Source of the DNA: Fredinandcohnia aciditolerans
Lineage (GTDB): Bacteria > Bacillota > Bacilli > Bacillales > Bacillaceae_L
Direction: 5' to 3'
Length of the DNA stretch: 64,000 bases
NCBI GenBank assembly: GCA_003640645.1
Contig: QGHH01000004.1
Span: 272,772 to 336,771 of the forward strand
The notes under the pieces were generated by a model that searched no databases, was not told where the DNA came from, and worked only from the letters and a program-made list of their open reading frames with translations. Each line of letters begins with the position of its first letter. Positions within the stretch are counted from its first letter, which is position 1. Shown here one piece after another: positions 40,185-48,952 of the stretch. The position numbers and the translations under genes were made by a program.

Positions 40185-40275
40185 CTTCACTAACCTACCC
40201 TGTTAGTTAAAGATCCAACAAAGAAGTGCACTCCCCTTGGATCACCCACACCCGTTTAGGCACTGCTATAAAAAT
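40185..40275. repeat. dispersed intergenic repeat
   Basis: Contains TTCACTAACCTACCCTGTTAG, AAGAAGTGCACTCCCCTTGG and CACCCACACCCGTTTAGG. A diverged copy of the same family as 33711-33777 and 34540-34632. Confidence 0.55.
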
Positions 40276-40330
40276 GATTTCGATCACCAAGCAGTTAAAA
40301 AATACAGAATAGTAACACACCACAAACACA

Positions 40331-40359
40331 AAAGCCAGGATACTTGACCTGGCTTTTTT
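40331..40359. terminator. terminator
   Basis: AAAGCCAGG (40331-40339) pairs with CCTGGCTTT (40348-40356), with T following. It overlaps the stop of the minus-strand gene 40358-40714. Confidence 0.8.
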
Positions 40360-40714
40360 ATTTTGAACGTCCAATTATTTTCATTAATAGTTTTTTAGGC
40401 AATTCATAATGAGCTATTAATATAAGCAAATATAAATCAAATAACCAAATATTTGAGCTTAGGTCGTAATCCTCTTTATTTATTTTCTTTTCGAATTCAT
40501 TCATCACACCTATTAAAAAAGCACAAACAAGAAAATATAGATATTGTGTTAACACATAAACCCACTCTTCTTGAGTTTCTCCTATTGCAGCAATCCCTGA
40601 AAATACGGTTACTATGAAGAACCATATACTTAAAAATATAGATATAATTAAAATAATATATCGAACAAATCCAAAAATATATAAGGCGAGCGTTTTTATT
40701 TTTATCACCACCAT
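40358..40714 (-). CDS. small membrane protein
   Basis: A 118-residue protein with two strong hydrophobic segments (RYIILIISIFLSIWFFIVTV and YVLTQYLYFLVCAFLIGVM). A soluble part (EFEKKINKEDYDLSSNIWLF) and a third amphipathic stretch follow. No family recognised; AT-rich. No convincing ribosome site was found before the ATG. Confidence 0.55.
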   Translation of the reverse strand: MVVIKIKTLALYIFGFVRYIILIISIFLSIWFFIVTVFSGIAAIGETQEEWVYVLTQYLYFLVCAFLIGVMNEFEKKINKEDYDLSSNIWLFDLYLLILIAHYELPKKLLMKIIGRSK

Positions 40715-40798
40715 TATGTAAATATCCTTCGGAAAAGGCCTACTGTTTCACCACTAAAACGAACTACTTACCTTTTTAGGGTGTTCTTTTATTACCCT

Positions 40799-41299
40799 CT
40801 ACAATTTACTCATAAAATCATGAATTTCTTTTTTCCCTCGTAGGATGACCACAGTTTTATCCTTTGCTAATCGGTTAAGCCTTTCCTGCATTTTATGTAT
40901 TCTTGGTTTATAGGTCGTCCAGATAAATTTGATAAACTCCCAATCTAATTTTTCAGTGCAGCCAAGGTCTGAGCGCTTTTTTCCAATGTGTGTTAAATAG
41001 CGTTTGAGGACACGGTATAAACACATATATCTTGGTAGTTCGAGATAGATAATGGTATCGGCTTGCTCTGCACGAAGGTCGAAGGTTTTGCTATAATTGC
41101 CGTCGATAATCCAGGTATCTTTCGTTAGAATCTCCTCCTGAGATTGTCTGAATTCTTCAAGTGTAGCCTCCACCCATCCTGGTTTCCAAAAGTAGCTGTC
41201 TAAATGGAACACGTCAATTCCAGTTTTATTACCTAATTGTTGAGCAAATGTAGATTTTCCAACGCCAGCCGATATTCCGATTACCATGATTTTTTTCAT
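40799..41299 (-). CDS. P-loop kinase, DNA topology modulation (FlaR)-like
   Basis: A 166-residue P-loop protein: Walker A GISAGVGKST near residues 8-17, DSYFWKPGW as the substrate loop and WIIDGNYSKTFDLR, then IIYLELPRYMCLYRVLKRYL. This matches the adenylate-kinase-like family annotated as topology modulation protein. Biochemical role uncertain. The ATG at 41299 has GAGG 6 nt upstream; the 14 codons before it are not used. Confidence 0.82.
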   Translation of the reverse strand: MKKIMVIGISAGVGKSTFAQQLGNKTGIDVFHLDSYFWKPGWVEATLEEFRQSQEEILTKDTWIIDGNYSKTFDLRAEQADTIIYLELPRYMCLYRVLKRYLTHIGKKRSDLGCTEKLDWEFIKFIWTTYKPRIHKMQERLNRLAKDKTVVILRGKKEIHDFMSKL

Positions 41300-41388
41300 G
41301 CAGATCCTCGCTTTTTTGGTATTTTCGACCCATTCTTTCATGCTATAATCTTACTAGTTTAGAAGTTTTTTATGAAGGGGTAAGTTAC

Positions 41389-41988
41389 GTGTATCATTTT
41401 ATTGCAAATTTAGTAAAAGGTATCCTTACAACTACAGGTGGAATTAAGGTTCTTAACAAGGAACAGCTGCCAAAGGACGGTGCTTATGTTGTTGCTTGTA
41501 CGCATACAGGTTATATTGATATTTTGTGGCTTGGTGTTTCACTACTCCCTCGACAAATACACTATATGGCAAAAAAGGAATTGTTCAAAAACAAATTTAT
41601 TGGTGGCTTTTTAACAAAGTTAAACGCCTTTCCAGTAGATCGTGATACCCCTGGTCCAAGTGTGTTAAAAATTCCATCTAGATTACTCTCAAAAGGGGAA
41701 ATCGTAGGAATTTTTCCAAGTGGAACTCGTACGAATGAGCAGTCTGCGCTTAAACAAGGAGCGATTACGATTGCACAGCGCAGCAAGGTACCAGTCGTTC
41801 CCGCTGTGTATATTGGGCCAAATACGATTGGTGAATTAATCAAGTTTAAAAAGGCAAGGCTTATTTTTGGTGAACCCATGTATATTGCCTCTCCAGATAT
41901 GGACGCTAAGCAAGCACGTGAGCATTTCACACATGAATTGGAAATAAGATTGGAATTGCTTCGAGATGAATTAAATAAGAATAACTGA
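41389..41988 (+). CDS. plsC: 1-acyl-sn-glycerol-3-phosphate acyltransferase
   Basis: A 199-residue PlsC: the catalytic H39-TGYI-D44 motif and the glycerophosphate-binding block FPSGTR at 109-114 (the usual E is S). It transfers an acyl chain to lysophosphatidic acid to give phosphatidic acid at the inner membrane face. A GTG start with GGGG 8 nt upstream. It is divergent from the P-loop kinase gene and ends at a long hairpin. Confidence 0.88.
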   Translation: MYHFIANLVKGILTTTGGIKVLNKEQLPKDGAYVVACTHTGYIDILWLGVSLLPRQIHYMAKKELFKNKFIGGFLTKLNAFPVDRDTPGPSVLKIPSRLLSKGEIVGIFPSGTRTNEQSALKQGAITIAQRSKVPVVPAVYIGPNTIGELIKFKKARLIFGEPMYIASPDMDAKQAREHFTHELEIRLELLRDELNKNN

Positions 41989-41993
41989 TTTGG

Positions 41994-42072
41994 AAAACGC
42001 TTTGGCAAATGTGAACTGCACATCTTCCTATTTGAAGTTCATGCAGTTTCACACACAAATGCCAAGCGTTTC
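41994..42072. terminator. long imperfect hairpin between convergent genes
   Basis: AAACGCTTTGGCAAATGTGA-ACTGCA pairs with TGCAGTTTCACACACAAATGCC-AAGCGTTT over about 30 bp with small bulges. It probably terminates plsC and the facing kinase gene. Confidence 0.65.
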
Positions 42073-42633
42073 TTATAATTGAAATCTTTCTTTGATCATT
42101 TTGGCTACTTCTATAGCGCTTAGGTGTGTATTGTCAATTTTGATGTAGTTTTCAAATGTAATTTCACCATCAAATGAATTCAAGCGATGTTTTTCCATTG
42201 TCCTTTTAATGTCATTCTCAGACCATTCGATATCCCTTTTTTTTGGTTTATGTTCAAGACGATTTGGCGTTTTATTCCTTTTGAGTCTCTCTTCCAAGTC
42301 GGCTTCAAGTTCAACATAATAAACCGTTGCCCCTCTTGATTCAAAAAGCTCAGATAAATTTTTCACATACTCCCAATCTGACTCCATATCGAACATCCAA
42401 ACATACGTAAAAATCATGCCATCTAGATCGCTCTTTGACACTTCTTCAAAAATCTCCTGACGAAACAATTTTACTAACCGTTTTCCCTGTTTTGTACTAT
42501 AATCAAAAAAATGACTGACTAAATCGATTGTCATGTGATTGTGAAACAGCTTTAAATCTGTTATTTTCGCTAGTTCCTGTCCTACCGTCATTTTTCCAAC
42601 TGCTTGAGGTCCAAATAAATGAACAAATTTCAT
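42073..42633 (-). CDS. P-loop nucleotide kinase-like protein
   Basis: A 186-residue protein: Walker A GPQAVGKMTVG at residues 8-18, then LFHNHMTIDLVSHFFDYSTK and VYYVELEADLEERLKRN. It resembles shikimate or gluconate-kinase-like AAA_33 proteins (AAA family ATPase); substrate unknown. GTAGGGAG precedes the ATG. Confidence 0.8.
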   Translation of the reverse strand: MKFVHLFGPQAVGKMTVGQELAKITDLKLFHNHMTIDLVSHFFDYSTKQGKRLVKLFRQEIFEEVSKSDLDGMIFTYVWMFDMESDWEYVKNLSELFESRGATVYYVELEADLEERLKRNKTPNRLEHKPKKRDIEWSENDIKRTMEKHRLNSFDGEITFENYIKIDNTHLSAIEVAKMIKERFQL

Positions 42634-42750
42634 CTCCCTACCCCTTTGCTTTTCAAATATTTTAACATAATTTTACAAAAAATCACGTACTTTTTTTCTT
42701 GTTCGTAACCTTTTCACATGAATTTTCGCCAAATAAGATGAGGTGAGAAT

Positions 42751-43107
42751 ATGAGACGAATTGTTTTACTTTTTAGCTTTTTCACTTTGCTGCTTGCAAG
42801 TTGTGGAACAGGCGGGCAATCTGGCAATAGTGTCGAAACAACGATTACTGGCTACATTCTTGAGATCGGGGAGCGAATCCTAGTCAATGAACACATTATT
42901 GGAGCGGAATTTGAGACAAAAACAGATCAAGAAATTTATGACGAATACTATTATTCAAGTATTTTTTTCAACGTTAGTTCTATTGACAAGTCAGTTGTTT
43001 CTAAGCTCGAGGTTGGGCAAAAAGTAAAAATTGTGGTGGATGGCGGGATTGCAGAGTCTGCCCCAGCTCAGGCAAAAGCGAGTAAAGTTGAGATTGTTGA
43101 TGAGTGA
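42751..43107 (+). CDS. lipoprotein, DUF3221-like
   Basis: A 118-residue lipoprotein (MRRIVLLFSFFTLLLASCGT, lipobox LASC). The mature domain TITGYILEIGERILVNEHII ... LEVGQKVKIVVDGGIAESAP matches the small beta-barrel DUF3221 (YobA type). Function unknown. GAGGTG lies 5 nt before the ATG; a strong terminator follows. Confidence 0.78.
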   Translation: MRRIVLLFSFFTLLLASCGTGGQSGNSVETTITGYILEIGERILVNEHIIGAEFETKTDQEIYDEYYYSSIFFNVSSIDKSVVSKLEVGQKVKIVVDGGIAESAPAQAKASKVEIVDE

Positions 43108-43137
43108 ATGCTGCGACTTTTAGGGTCGCAGCATTTA
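43107..43137 (+). terminator. terminator of the DUF3221-like gene
   Basis: AATGCTGCGAC (43107-43117) pairs with GTCGCAGCATT (43125-43135), 11 bp perfect. Confidence 0.8.
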
Positions 43138-43164
43138 TCATGATTTAAGCTTATGTATACATAT

Positions 43165-44391
43165 CTATCCTGCCTTATCTTCTGAAAAGTACACTTTTTT
43201 CGTCGGTTGAGAAACAAGGATGATCACAAAAACGGCAAGCACCACGCTAACAATAGACAATGTAACAATCGTGTAGCGTAACGGCAGGAGGTCGCCCATG
43301 ATTCCAATAAATAATAGGAAAACAACAGACACTGCACTTTGCAGCACACTTACAATACTTGTGACACGGCCCATGATTTCCACAGGTACATTGTTTTGAT
43401 AAAAGGTGGTAAATCCTGTATTTGAAAAGGCAAAAAAGAAGCCTAATATAATGAAACCAGTTGCTGCCATTGTAAAGGATGTGGACAGGGAGTAGATGAA
43501 ATAGCCTGCTGCAAGCATAAAGAGTCCTGTTCCGATTAGGGCGCGAATCGATAGAAATCGTGAAATAAAAATCACCAATAATCCTCCAACAGCATAGCCA
43601 ATCCCTGTTACACTCATTAGTAAGCTATACTCCACTTCAGTTAGACCAATTACCCTTTGTGTAAAAACAACTTCCTGCGAATCCATAGCCATCGTAAAAA
43701 TATCAAATATAACAAAGCTGGAATAAATGGTCATCACAAATAGGGCCTCTTTTCCAAAGCGAATAACCACTTTCCAATCTTCTAGTAAGTTCTTCAATTG
43801 AAGTTTTTTCGTTATGTCATTTTGATTACTATCAATATTCGGTAAAAATGCAATGAGTATAGCAGAAATGACAAAGGAAATGGCATTACTATAGATGGCG
43901 ATTTCAAGACTCCCCACGATGAGGAGCACACCTGCAATCGCAGGCCCTGTAATAAATGCACCTGAAGAAACCAAGCTTCTAATCGAATTAAAGGTCTTCC
44001 GCTTTTCCTTCGGGATGAGGGCAGTTATATAAGTAGTTGATGTTGGATTAAAAAAAGATTTAGCAACACTGATTACAAATAATAAGGCATAAATCATCCA
44101 AATACTTGGAAGTAATGGGATGATGGCAACCGCAACAGCTCGGACGATATCGGTGATGATCATAATCTTCTTTTTATTGGAGCGGTCGATAATACTTCCA
44201 GACCATCCATTTACGAAGATTGACGTAATTGGACCGACAACCCAAAGAGCAGCGACTGCTGCGGCTGATCCGGTCATTTTTAAAACAAGTAGATTAATAG
44301 CTACAAGATAAATAAAATCCCCCAAAGAGGATAATCCTAACCCAGTTAATAGCATCGCTGGGAACTTCCACTCTTTCAACGACTGGTTCAT
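43165..44391 (-). CDS. MFS exporter (MFS_3 / macrolide efflux-like)
   Basis: A 408-residue 12-helix transporter. GSIIDRSNKKKIMIITDIVR after helix 2 is the MFS signature loop, and AKSFFNPTSTTYITALIP is typical of the MFS_3 (MefA-like, enterobactin exporter) group. The substrate is not known; drug or siderophore export is a family-based guess. GAGGGTG precedes the ATG. Divergent from the peroxidase gene. Confidence 0.87.
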   Translation of the reverse strand: MNQSLKEWKFPAMLLTGLGLSSLGDFIYLVAINLLVLKMTGSAAAVAALWVVGPITSIFVNGWSGSIIDRSNKKKIMIITDIVRAVAVAIIPLLPSIWMIYALLFVISVAKSFFNPTSTTYITALIPKEKRKTFNSIRSLVSSGAFITGPAIAGVLLIVGSLEIAIYSNAISFVISAILIAFLPNIDSNQNDITKKLQLKNLLEDWKVVIRFGKEALFVMTIYSSFVIFDIFTMAMDSQEVVFTQRVIGLTEVEYSLLMSVTGIGYAVGGLLVIFISRFLSIRALIGTGLFMLAAGYFIYSLSTSFTMAATGFIILGFFFAFSNTGFTTFYQNNVPVEIMGRVTSIVSVLQSAVSVVFLLFIGIMGDLLPLRYTIVTLSIVSVVLAVFVIILVSQPTKKVYFSEDKAG

Positions 44392-44529
44392 TCAACACCC
44401 TCATTTTTTCAAAAGATTCCTTCTACACTGAATCTTACATGAAAACCTGTATGAAAAGAAGTCCAAACTTGAAACCAAATTTAACATCATTTACGATTGG
44501 GATAAGTCGTACTTTAGGGAGTGGTAATA

Positions 44530-45006
44530 ATGGCAAGTGTGTATGATTCTGAAGTAACCATGCCAAATGGTGAAAGAAAAGCGCTGAAGGAATATGAAGG
44601 AAAACCACTAATTATCGTCAACACAGCAAGTAAATGTGGATTTACACCCCAGTTTAAGGGGTTGCAGGAGCTTTATGATAAATATCAAGAAGATGGTTTA
44701 GTTGTTCTCGGGTTCCCGTCTGCACAGTTTGGAAATCAAGAGTTTGAAAATGTGGATGAGACAACTTCATTTTGCGAAATAAATTATGGCGTAAAATTCC
44801 CGATGTTTGCAAAAATTGATGTCAATGGTGAGAATGCCGACCCATTGTTTGAATACCTAAAAGAACAACAAAAAGGTGTTTTATCAAAAGCGATCAAATG
44901 GAATTTCACCAAGTTTTTAGTAGACCGTAATGGCCAAGTTGTGGGTCGCTATGCCCCACAAACCGAGCCTGAAAAAATTGAGGAAGACCTAAAAAAAGTG
45001 TTATAA
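44530..45006 (+). CDS. glutathione peroxidase (thiol peroxidase, BsaA type)
   Basis: A 158-residue GPx: the peroxidatic C36 in VNTASKCGFTPQ, LGFPSAQFGNQEF with the catalytic Gln, and KWNFTKFLVDRNG with the catalytic Trp/Asn. In Bacillus these enzymes use thioredoxin. The ATG at 44530 has AGGGAG 8 nt upstream; the GTG at 44521 overlaps that site. Its 3' end overlaps the convergent glycosylase gene by 6 bp. Confidence 0.92.
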   Translation: MASVYDSEVTMPNGERKALKEYEGKPLIIVNTASKCGFTPQFKGLQELYDKYQEDGLVVLGFPSAQFGNQEFENVDETTSFCEINYGVKFPMFAKIDVNGENADPLFEYLKEQQKGVLSKAIKWNFTKFLVDRNGQVVGRYAPQTEPEKIEEDLKKVL

Positions 45007-45501
45007 ATACTCTTTAATCTTTTTCCACTCTTGGAGCTTGCCTTCAAGATTTTTATTGTATTTTCCGGGAACGGGGCTTGTGGAAGGTAGTTTAATCACC
45101 TTAAGCTCTGGAAAGCGATTAAGCCCAATGTATTTTTGATAGCTTTTATAGGCTTTTGTGCCATTACAAACGATTAGGCGAAGGGTTGGGTTACATTTTA
45201 CAAAAGACTCAATCTCGTTCGGTACTTCATTTTTAATATTCGAATCCAGACTTCCTTCACGATGGCAACTATATAGCACGTCCCAAAGGGCAATGTTTTG
45301 GTCTTTTAAAAATGCAATCTTTTCCTCGTATTCTGCTCGCTCAAGACTATCAAAAAGCTGGAACATGATTTTCCAAAAATGATTGCGTTTGTTTCCGTAA
45401 TATTCTTGTTTCCGAAGTGACTCTACACTTGGCATTGAACCAAGGATTAATACTTTTGGGTCTTCTCCAACTATAGGATCTAGTCCAAAAATTCTCTCCA
45501 C
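45001..45501 (-). CDS. DNA-deoxyinosine (hypoxanthine) glycosylase
   Basis: A 166-residue uracil-DNA-glycosylase superfamily protein: LILGSMPSVESLRKQEYYGN and KRNHFWKIMFQLF form motif 1 of the hypoxanthine-DNA glycosylase family. IALWDVLYSCHREGSLDSNI and KLPSTSPVPGKYNK close the pocket. It would remove deaminated purines. A GTG at 45501 has AAGGTG 6 nt upstream and gives MERIFGLDPIV; the ATG at 45507 is only 1-2 nt from the site. Confidence 0.82.
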   Translation of the reverse strand: MERIFGLDPIVGEDPKVLILGSMPSVESLRKQEYYGNKRNHFWKIMFQLFDSLERAEYEEKIAFLKDQNIALWDVLYSCHREGSLDSNIKNEVPNEIESFVKCNPTLRLIVCNGTKAYKSYQKYIGLNRFPELKVIKLPSTSPVPGKYNKNLEGKLQEWKKIKEYL

Positions 45502-45554
45502 AAACATCACCTTTTCTGCTATGTTTAATCTAATAAAAATGACGAGGTATTCCT

Positions 45555-45998
45555 ATGAAACAATCAATTGTTATCGAAGCACCCATTACAGAAGTATTTG
45601 ACTGTATTGCGAAGGCCCATTTGCGTGAAAAATGGTTTCCGTATGTGACGTCTATCCATTATTCTAACCTCAAGCACGAATCTCATCCTGGTGCGAGTTT
45701 TCAGCTTACAGCCGTGGAAGAAAAAGAACAGGTTACATTACAGGGGAGAAATAAGCAAGTTACCCGCCCATCGTTCTTCGCTTTTGAACTTGAATCACAA
45801 ACCTATAAGATGACTTTTTCGTATCGTTTACAGCACCAGGCCAATCATACTGCTATCGAGCAAGAGTTTGAAACAACGTATTTCCGACCTGTAATGAATA
45901 TGATTGATAAGCTATTTAAAAGTTCAACCAAACAATCTGGTGAGTTTGTTCTTAACAGTTTAAAAGGTTTCTGTGAAGCTAGGGTAAGACCTGAATAG
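45555..45998 (+). CDS. SRPBCC family protein
   Basis: A 147-residue START/Bet v1-like fold: KQSIVIEAPITEVFDCIAKA at the start, REKWFPYVTSIHYSNLKH in the first strands and the long C-terminal helix PVMNMIDKLFKSSTKQSGEF. It binds hydrophobic ligands; role unknown. GACGAGG precedes the ATG. Divergent from the glycosylase gene. Confidence 0.8.
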   Translation: MKQSIVIEAPITEVFDCIAKAHLREKWFPYVTSIHYSNLKHESHPGASFQLTAVEEKEQVTLQGRNKQVTRPSFFAFELESQTYKMTFSYRLQHQANHTAIEQEFETTYFRPVMNMIDKLFKSSTKQSGEFVLNSLKGFCEARVRPE

Positions 45999-46027
45999 AT
46001 ATTCCCTAGCTTTTATTCTTGCGAAGC

Positions 46028-46156
46028 TTAACATTTATTCAAATGAGTTTTATAGGCTCTAAATGAAAGTAAGATGGAAATCAATAATGTACAAAAAAGG
46101 ACCGTTAGGAACCCACTTAGTATGAGGTGCTCTGGAAGTAACGCACAAAATAACAT
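46028..46156 (-). CDS. very small membrane protein
   Basis: A 42-residue frame from an ATG with a perfect AGGAGG 7 nt upstream: MLFCALLPEHLILSGFLTVL then FCTLLISILLSFRAYKTHLN. The same frame is open and coding-like further upstream (HQVWNIVLRPFSIPLIIGGL) back to the stop of the MBL gene. The real product may therefore be larger with an unusual start, or it may be the tail of a degraded membrane gene. Confidence 0.4.
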   Translation of the reverse strand: MLFCALLPEHLILSGFLTVLFCTLLISILLSFRAYKTHLNKC

Positions 46157-46237
46157 CACTAATCCTCCTATAATCAAAGGAATAGAAAAAGGACGTAAGA
46201 CGATGTTCCAAACTTGGTGAGTTGGAACAATACTCCC

Positions 46238-47038
46238 TTAACAATTAAATTTTTTATTACCATCGATGATAATTGAAGTAATAATATGCACAGTATCCCA
46301 CTCACTCTCTGATACAAATGTAATTGGGTATTTTCTTTGGAAAATCTTTTGGTCTATTTCTTCTATGGAAAGCCCAATTTCATATAAATTCGTTACTTCG
46401 CCGCAAAGATTTTCAAGGTAGTCAAGCTTTTGTTGCATCCGTTTTTGTCCATCTTGTATATAGCCGGCATGACAGCAAAACATTGGACCGAAGTCATGGG
46501 TAAGAACCTTCCGAATTGAGTCTAAGATTTGAGGGATAGATTCAGACCTCATTATTACCTTTGTTTTTGGTGATACAAACAAATCACCTGTGAACAAAAT
46601 TCCGGTTTTTTTATTCAATAAAGCAATATGGTCCTCAGCATGGCCTGGTGTATGTAATACTTTCCACTCTTTTTTCCGAGACTGTATTGTATCTGATATC
46701 GGAAGTGGTCTGAATGGCTTTCGTTTGCCCCAAATAACTTGGCGATATTGTGGATATGGTGCAAATTGCAGGCAAGTGTCGACACCGAGAGGCGATATAT
46801 AAATCGGAACATTAAGGTTTTCCTGTATCCACGGAGCTGTACCTGTGTGATCTTCATGACTATGTGTTAATGCAACAAGATCAAATGATGCTTCTTTTAA
46901 AAAAGGAATAATTTGAGTTTCATAGCTTTTAGCTCCAGTATCAACTAACATTCCATCCGTTACGAATAAAAAGAGGTTTGGCATATTCGGAACCTCTAAT
47001 TCAACACAAGTGACATTTTCTCTATCGTATACTTCCAT
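46238..47038 (-). CDS. MBL-fold metallo-hydrolase
   Basis: A 266-residue metallo-beta-lactamase-fold protein: LTHSHEDHTGTAPWIQ is the HxHxDH zinc motif, VLHTPGHAEDHIALL the next His, LFTGDLFVS the bridging Asp and FCCHAGYIQDG the last His. Substrate unknown (possibly thioester, lactone or RNA). The ATG at 47038 has GGGAG about 10 nt upstream; the GTG at 47047 is too near the site. Confidence 0.87.
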   Translation of the reverse strand: MEVYDRENVTCVELEVPNMPNLFLFVTDGMLVDTGAKSYETQIIPFLKEASFDLVALTHSHEDHTGTAPWIQENLNVPIYISPLGVDTCLQFAPYPQYRQVIWGKRKPFRPLPISDTIQSRKKEWKVLHTPGHAEDHIALLNKKTGILFTGDLFVSPKTKVIMRSESIPQILDSIRKVLTHDFGPMFCCHAGYIQDGQKRMQQKLDYLENLCGEVTNLYEIGLSIEEIDQKIFQRKYPITFVSESEWDTVHIITSIIIDGNKKFNC

Positions 47039-47082
47039 TTGGTTCACACTCCCTATTTAATCACCTCTAACGTATTTCTTTA

Positions 47083-47271
47083 TTAATAAAGAGACCGTGG
47101 ACTATCAGACATCGTATTTGCAAGAATGATATAGATCAGTATGTTCGCAGGTGGTAAAAGAATAAAGATAAGTCTAAAAGCAAAAGAGGATATACCAAAA
47201 AATTCAGCAATACCTCCACAAACACCAGTTATAGACCGGTCTTTAGCAGATTTCCTTAGTTTATGATTCAA
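47083..47271 (-). CDS. PspC domain protein
   Basis: A 62-residue PspC: NHKLRKSAKDRSITGVCGGI then AEFFGISSFAFRLIFILLPP and a membrane helix. PspC proteins are membrane stress sensors linked to phage-shock responses. The TTG start has GGGGGAG 5 nt upstream. It is the middle of a minus-strand run of small membrane genes. Confidence 0.87.
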   Translation of the reverse strand: MNHKLRKSAKDRSITGVCGGIAEFFGISSFAFRLIFILLPPANILIYIILANTMSDSPRSLY

Positions 47272-47324
47272 GTAAACTCCCCCTATTAGAAGAATGGCAC
47301 CTCATCTTACTTTAGATCCGCCAA

Positions 47325-47516
47325 TTAGTGTAAATATTTGAAACTTAAACCTATGTAAATTAATATCGAGAAGACCGCAAATCCTAAAAAAAATAACCCT
47401 TTACTGAGTTTTGACCAATCTTTCATCCAACCCCATCTCTTCTTATCCGTATCAAACCAAAAGTAATCTGCCACAATGGCAAATAAAATAATAATAAGTG
47501 CAATAAAAGGACTCAT
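47325..47516 (-). CDS. small two-helix membrane protein
   Basis: A 63-residue protein (MSPFIALIIILFAIVADYFW, then KKRWGWMKDWSKLSKGLFFL and GFAVFSILIYIG). No family recognised. The ATG at 47516 has GGAGG 7 nt upstream; the earlier in-frame start is not supported. Confidence 0.65.
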   Translation of the reverse strand: MSPFIALIIILFAIVADYFWFDTDKKRWGWMKDWSKLSKGLFFLGFAVFSILIYIGLSFKYLH

Positions 47517-47549
47517 TATGAAACCTCCATTTACCCACATATTTTACTA

Positions 47550-48056
47550 CTAATAAACGATGTGATCTCCACCATCCCTAATGAAATCCATAATCCATAT
47601 GATTCCCATGAAAAGGATCCAGATTAGAAATGGAATGATTAGGCTTTTTAAACCATGGCTCCAAGTGTATCTGTTCTTCTTTTTGCCTAAAATACGGTCT
47701 GTTCCAAAAAACAAGATGGCAGCAACTAGACTTATCCATTGGAGAACGAAACCAAATAAGAAATGAAATACGGCTGACAGATATGGTTCCATTCGTTTTA
47801 ACCTATTTTTCGTAATGAGTCCTGAAAGGAAGTCGCTAATGACAGAAGTTACCGTTCCGTAAACGAGGATGACTGGAAAGCTATACATGAGGTAGAATGG
47901 TACGGTTGCTGAAAAACTCCACATATATTCTTTTATCGAGTTGATTTCACTCCCAAATGAACCTGGAAAGAATAAGCCAAACAAGATTGCGAAAAGGGAA
48001 CCTGAGATGGATGCGGTTAGTAGCTTTCTAGGTAATACAGTTTTGATATAAGTCAA
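47550..48056 (-). CDS. multi-pass membrane protein
   Basis: A 168-residue protein with four or five hydrophobic segments (LTASISGSLFAILFGLFFPG, ATVPFYLMYSFPVILVYGTV, AVFHFLFGFVLQWISLVAAI and LIIPFLIWILFMGIIWIMDF). No family recognised. TTG start, AGGAG about 10 nt upstream. It lies 33 nt upstream of the 63-residue gene. Confidence 0.65.
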   Translation of the reverse strand: MTYIKTVLPRKLLTASISGSLFAILFGLFFPGSFGSEINSIKEYMWSFSATVPFYLMYSFPVILVYGTVTSVISDFLSGLITKNRLKRMEPYLSAVFHFLFGFVLQWISLVAAILFFGTDRILGKKKNRYTWSHGLKSLIIPFLIWILFMGIIWIMDFIRDGGDHIVY

Positions 48057-48077
48057 AATTGGAACACTCCTAGTAAA

Positions 48078-48518
48078 TCAGCTTTGTTTTGATTTTAACA
48101 CAGTAATCCCCACCAATAGAACCATCCCTATTCCTAAAATAACCCAAAAATAGGAGCTTGTGAGGAGATTCTTGATATGAGATGAAGCATCGTGAACATA
48201 GACCGCTTTTACATACAGTCCTTCTTCCGTTTCCACTGCGATTGCCTCGGTGATTGGGACACCTTGTATCTTAAAATAGCGTGTATCGATTTCATAATAG
48301 TTTGATGCATTTCCATAATAATCCCCACTATATTCATCCGCTTTGGTTTCTACTTTACCTATCGTTTTTCCAAGTTCAGTTCGTTTGAGTACCAACTCCT
48401 CTTTTACCTCGTATACTTTTCCATCATGAACGACAAAGAAATACGCCCAGCTAAGAGCGTGAGCAGAGATTGAATGCATCAATAAAACTAGGATTGTTAT
48501 ACAAAGGGCTTTTTTCAT
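48078..48518 (-). CDS. secreted/membrane-anchored protein of unknown function
   Basis: A 146-residue protein with a signal peptide (MKKALCITILVLLMHSISAHA) and an extracellular domain of strands (VVHDGKVYEVKEELVLKRTE, then NYYEIDTRYFKIQGVPITEA). A C-terminal membrane helix (FWVILGIGMVLLVGITVL) follows. No family recognised. It lies 11 nt downstream of the 48530-48850 gene, a probable operon. Confidence 0.7.
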   Translation of the reverse strand: MKKALCITILVLLMHSISAHALSWAYFFVVHDGKVYEVKEELVLKRTELGKTIGKVETKADEYSGDYYGNASNYYEIDTRYFKIQGVPITEAIAVETEEGLYVKAVYVHDASSHIKNLLTSSYFWVILGIGMVLLVGITVLKSKQS

Positions 48519-48529
48519 TTATTTTCTCC

Positions 48530-48850
48530 TCATGTCAAAATCCCTAAATAATACAAAACAAAATACATTCCAAAACACAAGATTGAGCCAACTAGAAATG
48601 GACTAATTTTTAATGTCATTTTCTCGTGCTGTGGTTTGTAGCTTCCCAAAAACATATCAAAAATGGCCTTTTGACTATTTTTCGAAAAGATATCACCCGT
48701 GGAACTCATTAAAAATGCAAAGATGATGAAAATGCAGGAACCAATAAACATTGTGTTTACGAGGTTTATATCCAAAAACAGAGATATACCGAAAAGCAGG
48801 ATTAATTCCAGCACCAATACCAATAACACAAAAATCATATATCTCTTCAA
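48530..48850 (-). CDS. small membrane protein
   Basis: A 106-residue protein with three membrane segments (MIFVLLVLVLELILLFGISL, TMFIGSCIFIIFAFLMS and VGSILCFGMYFVLYYLGIL). Start at TTG 48850, AGGGAG 8 nt upstream; the GTG three codons earlier overlaps the ribosome site. No family recognised. Confidence 0.65.
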   Translation of the reverse strand: MKRYMIFVLLVLVLELILLFGISLFLDINLVNTMFIGSCIFIIFAFLMSSTGDIFSKNSQKAIFDMFLGSYKPQHEKMTLKISPFLVGSILCFGMYFVLYYLGILT

Positions 48851-48921
48851 GAAACCCACTCCCTTCTCTATATCTTACGTTTTATATTTACAGAAGTTTC
48901 AGTTTATTTTACACAAAAATA

Positions 48922-48948
48922 AACGCTGACCTGCCATTGGGTCAACGC
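48922..48948 (-). terminator. terminator
   Basis: AACGCTGACC and GGTCAACGC form a stem with two wobble pairs around TGCCATTG, just beyond the stop of the gene 48953-49180. Confidence 0.55.
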
Positions 48949-48952
48949 TCAA

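Noticed and set aside
46059-46244. 61-codon open frame (MLREYCSNSPSL...)
   Set aside because: Its residue pattern is not protein-like, and the alternative frame 46028-46156 has a good ribosome site and a membrane helix.
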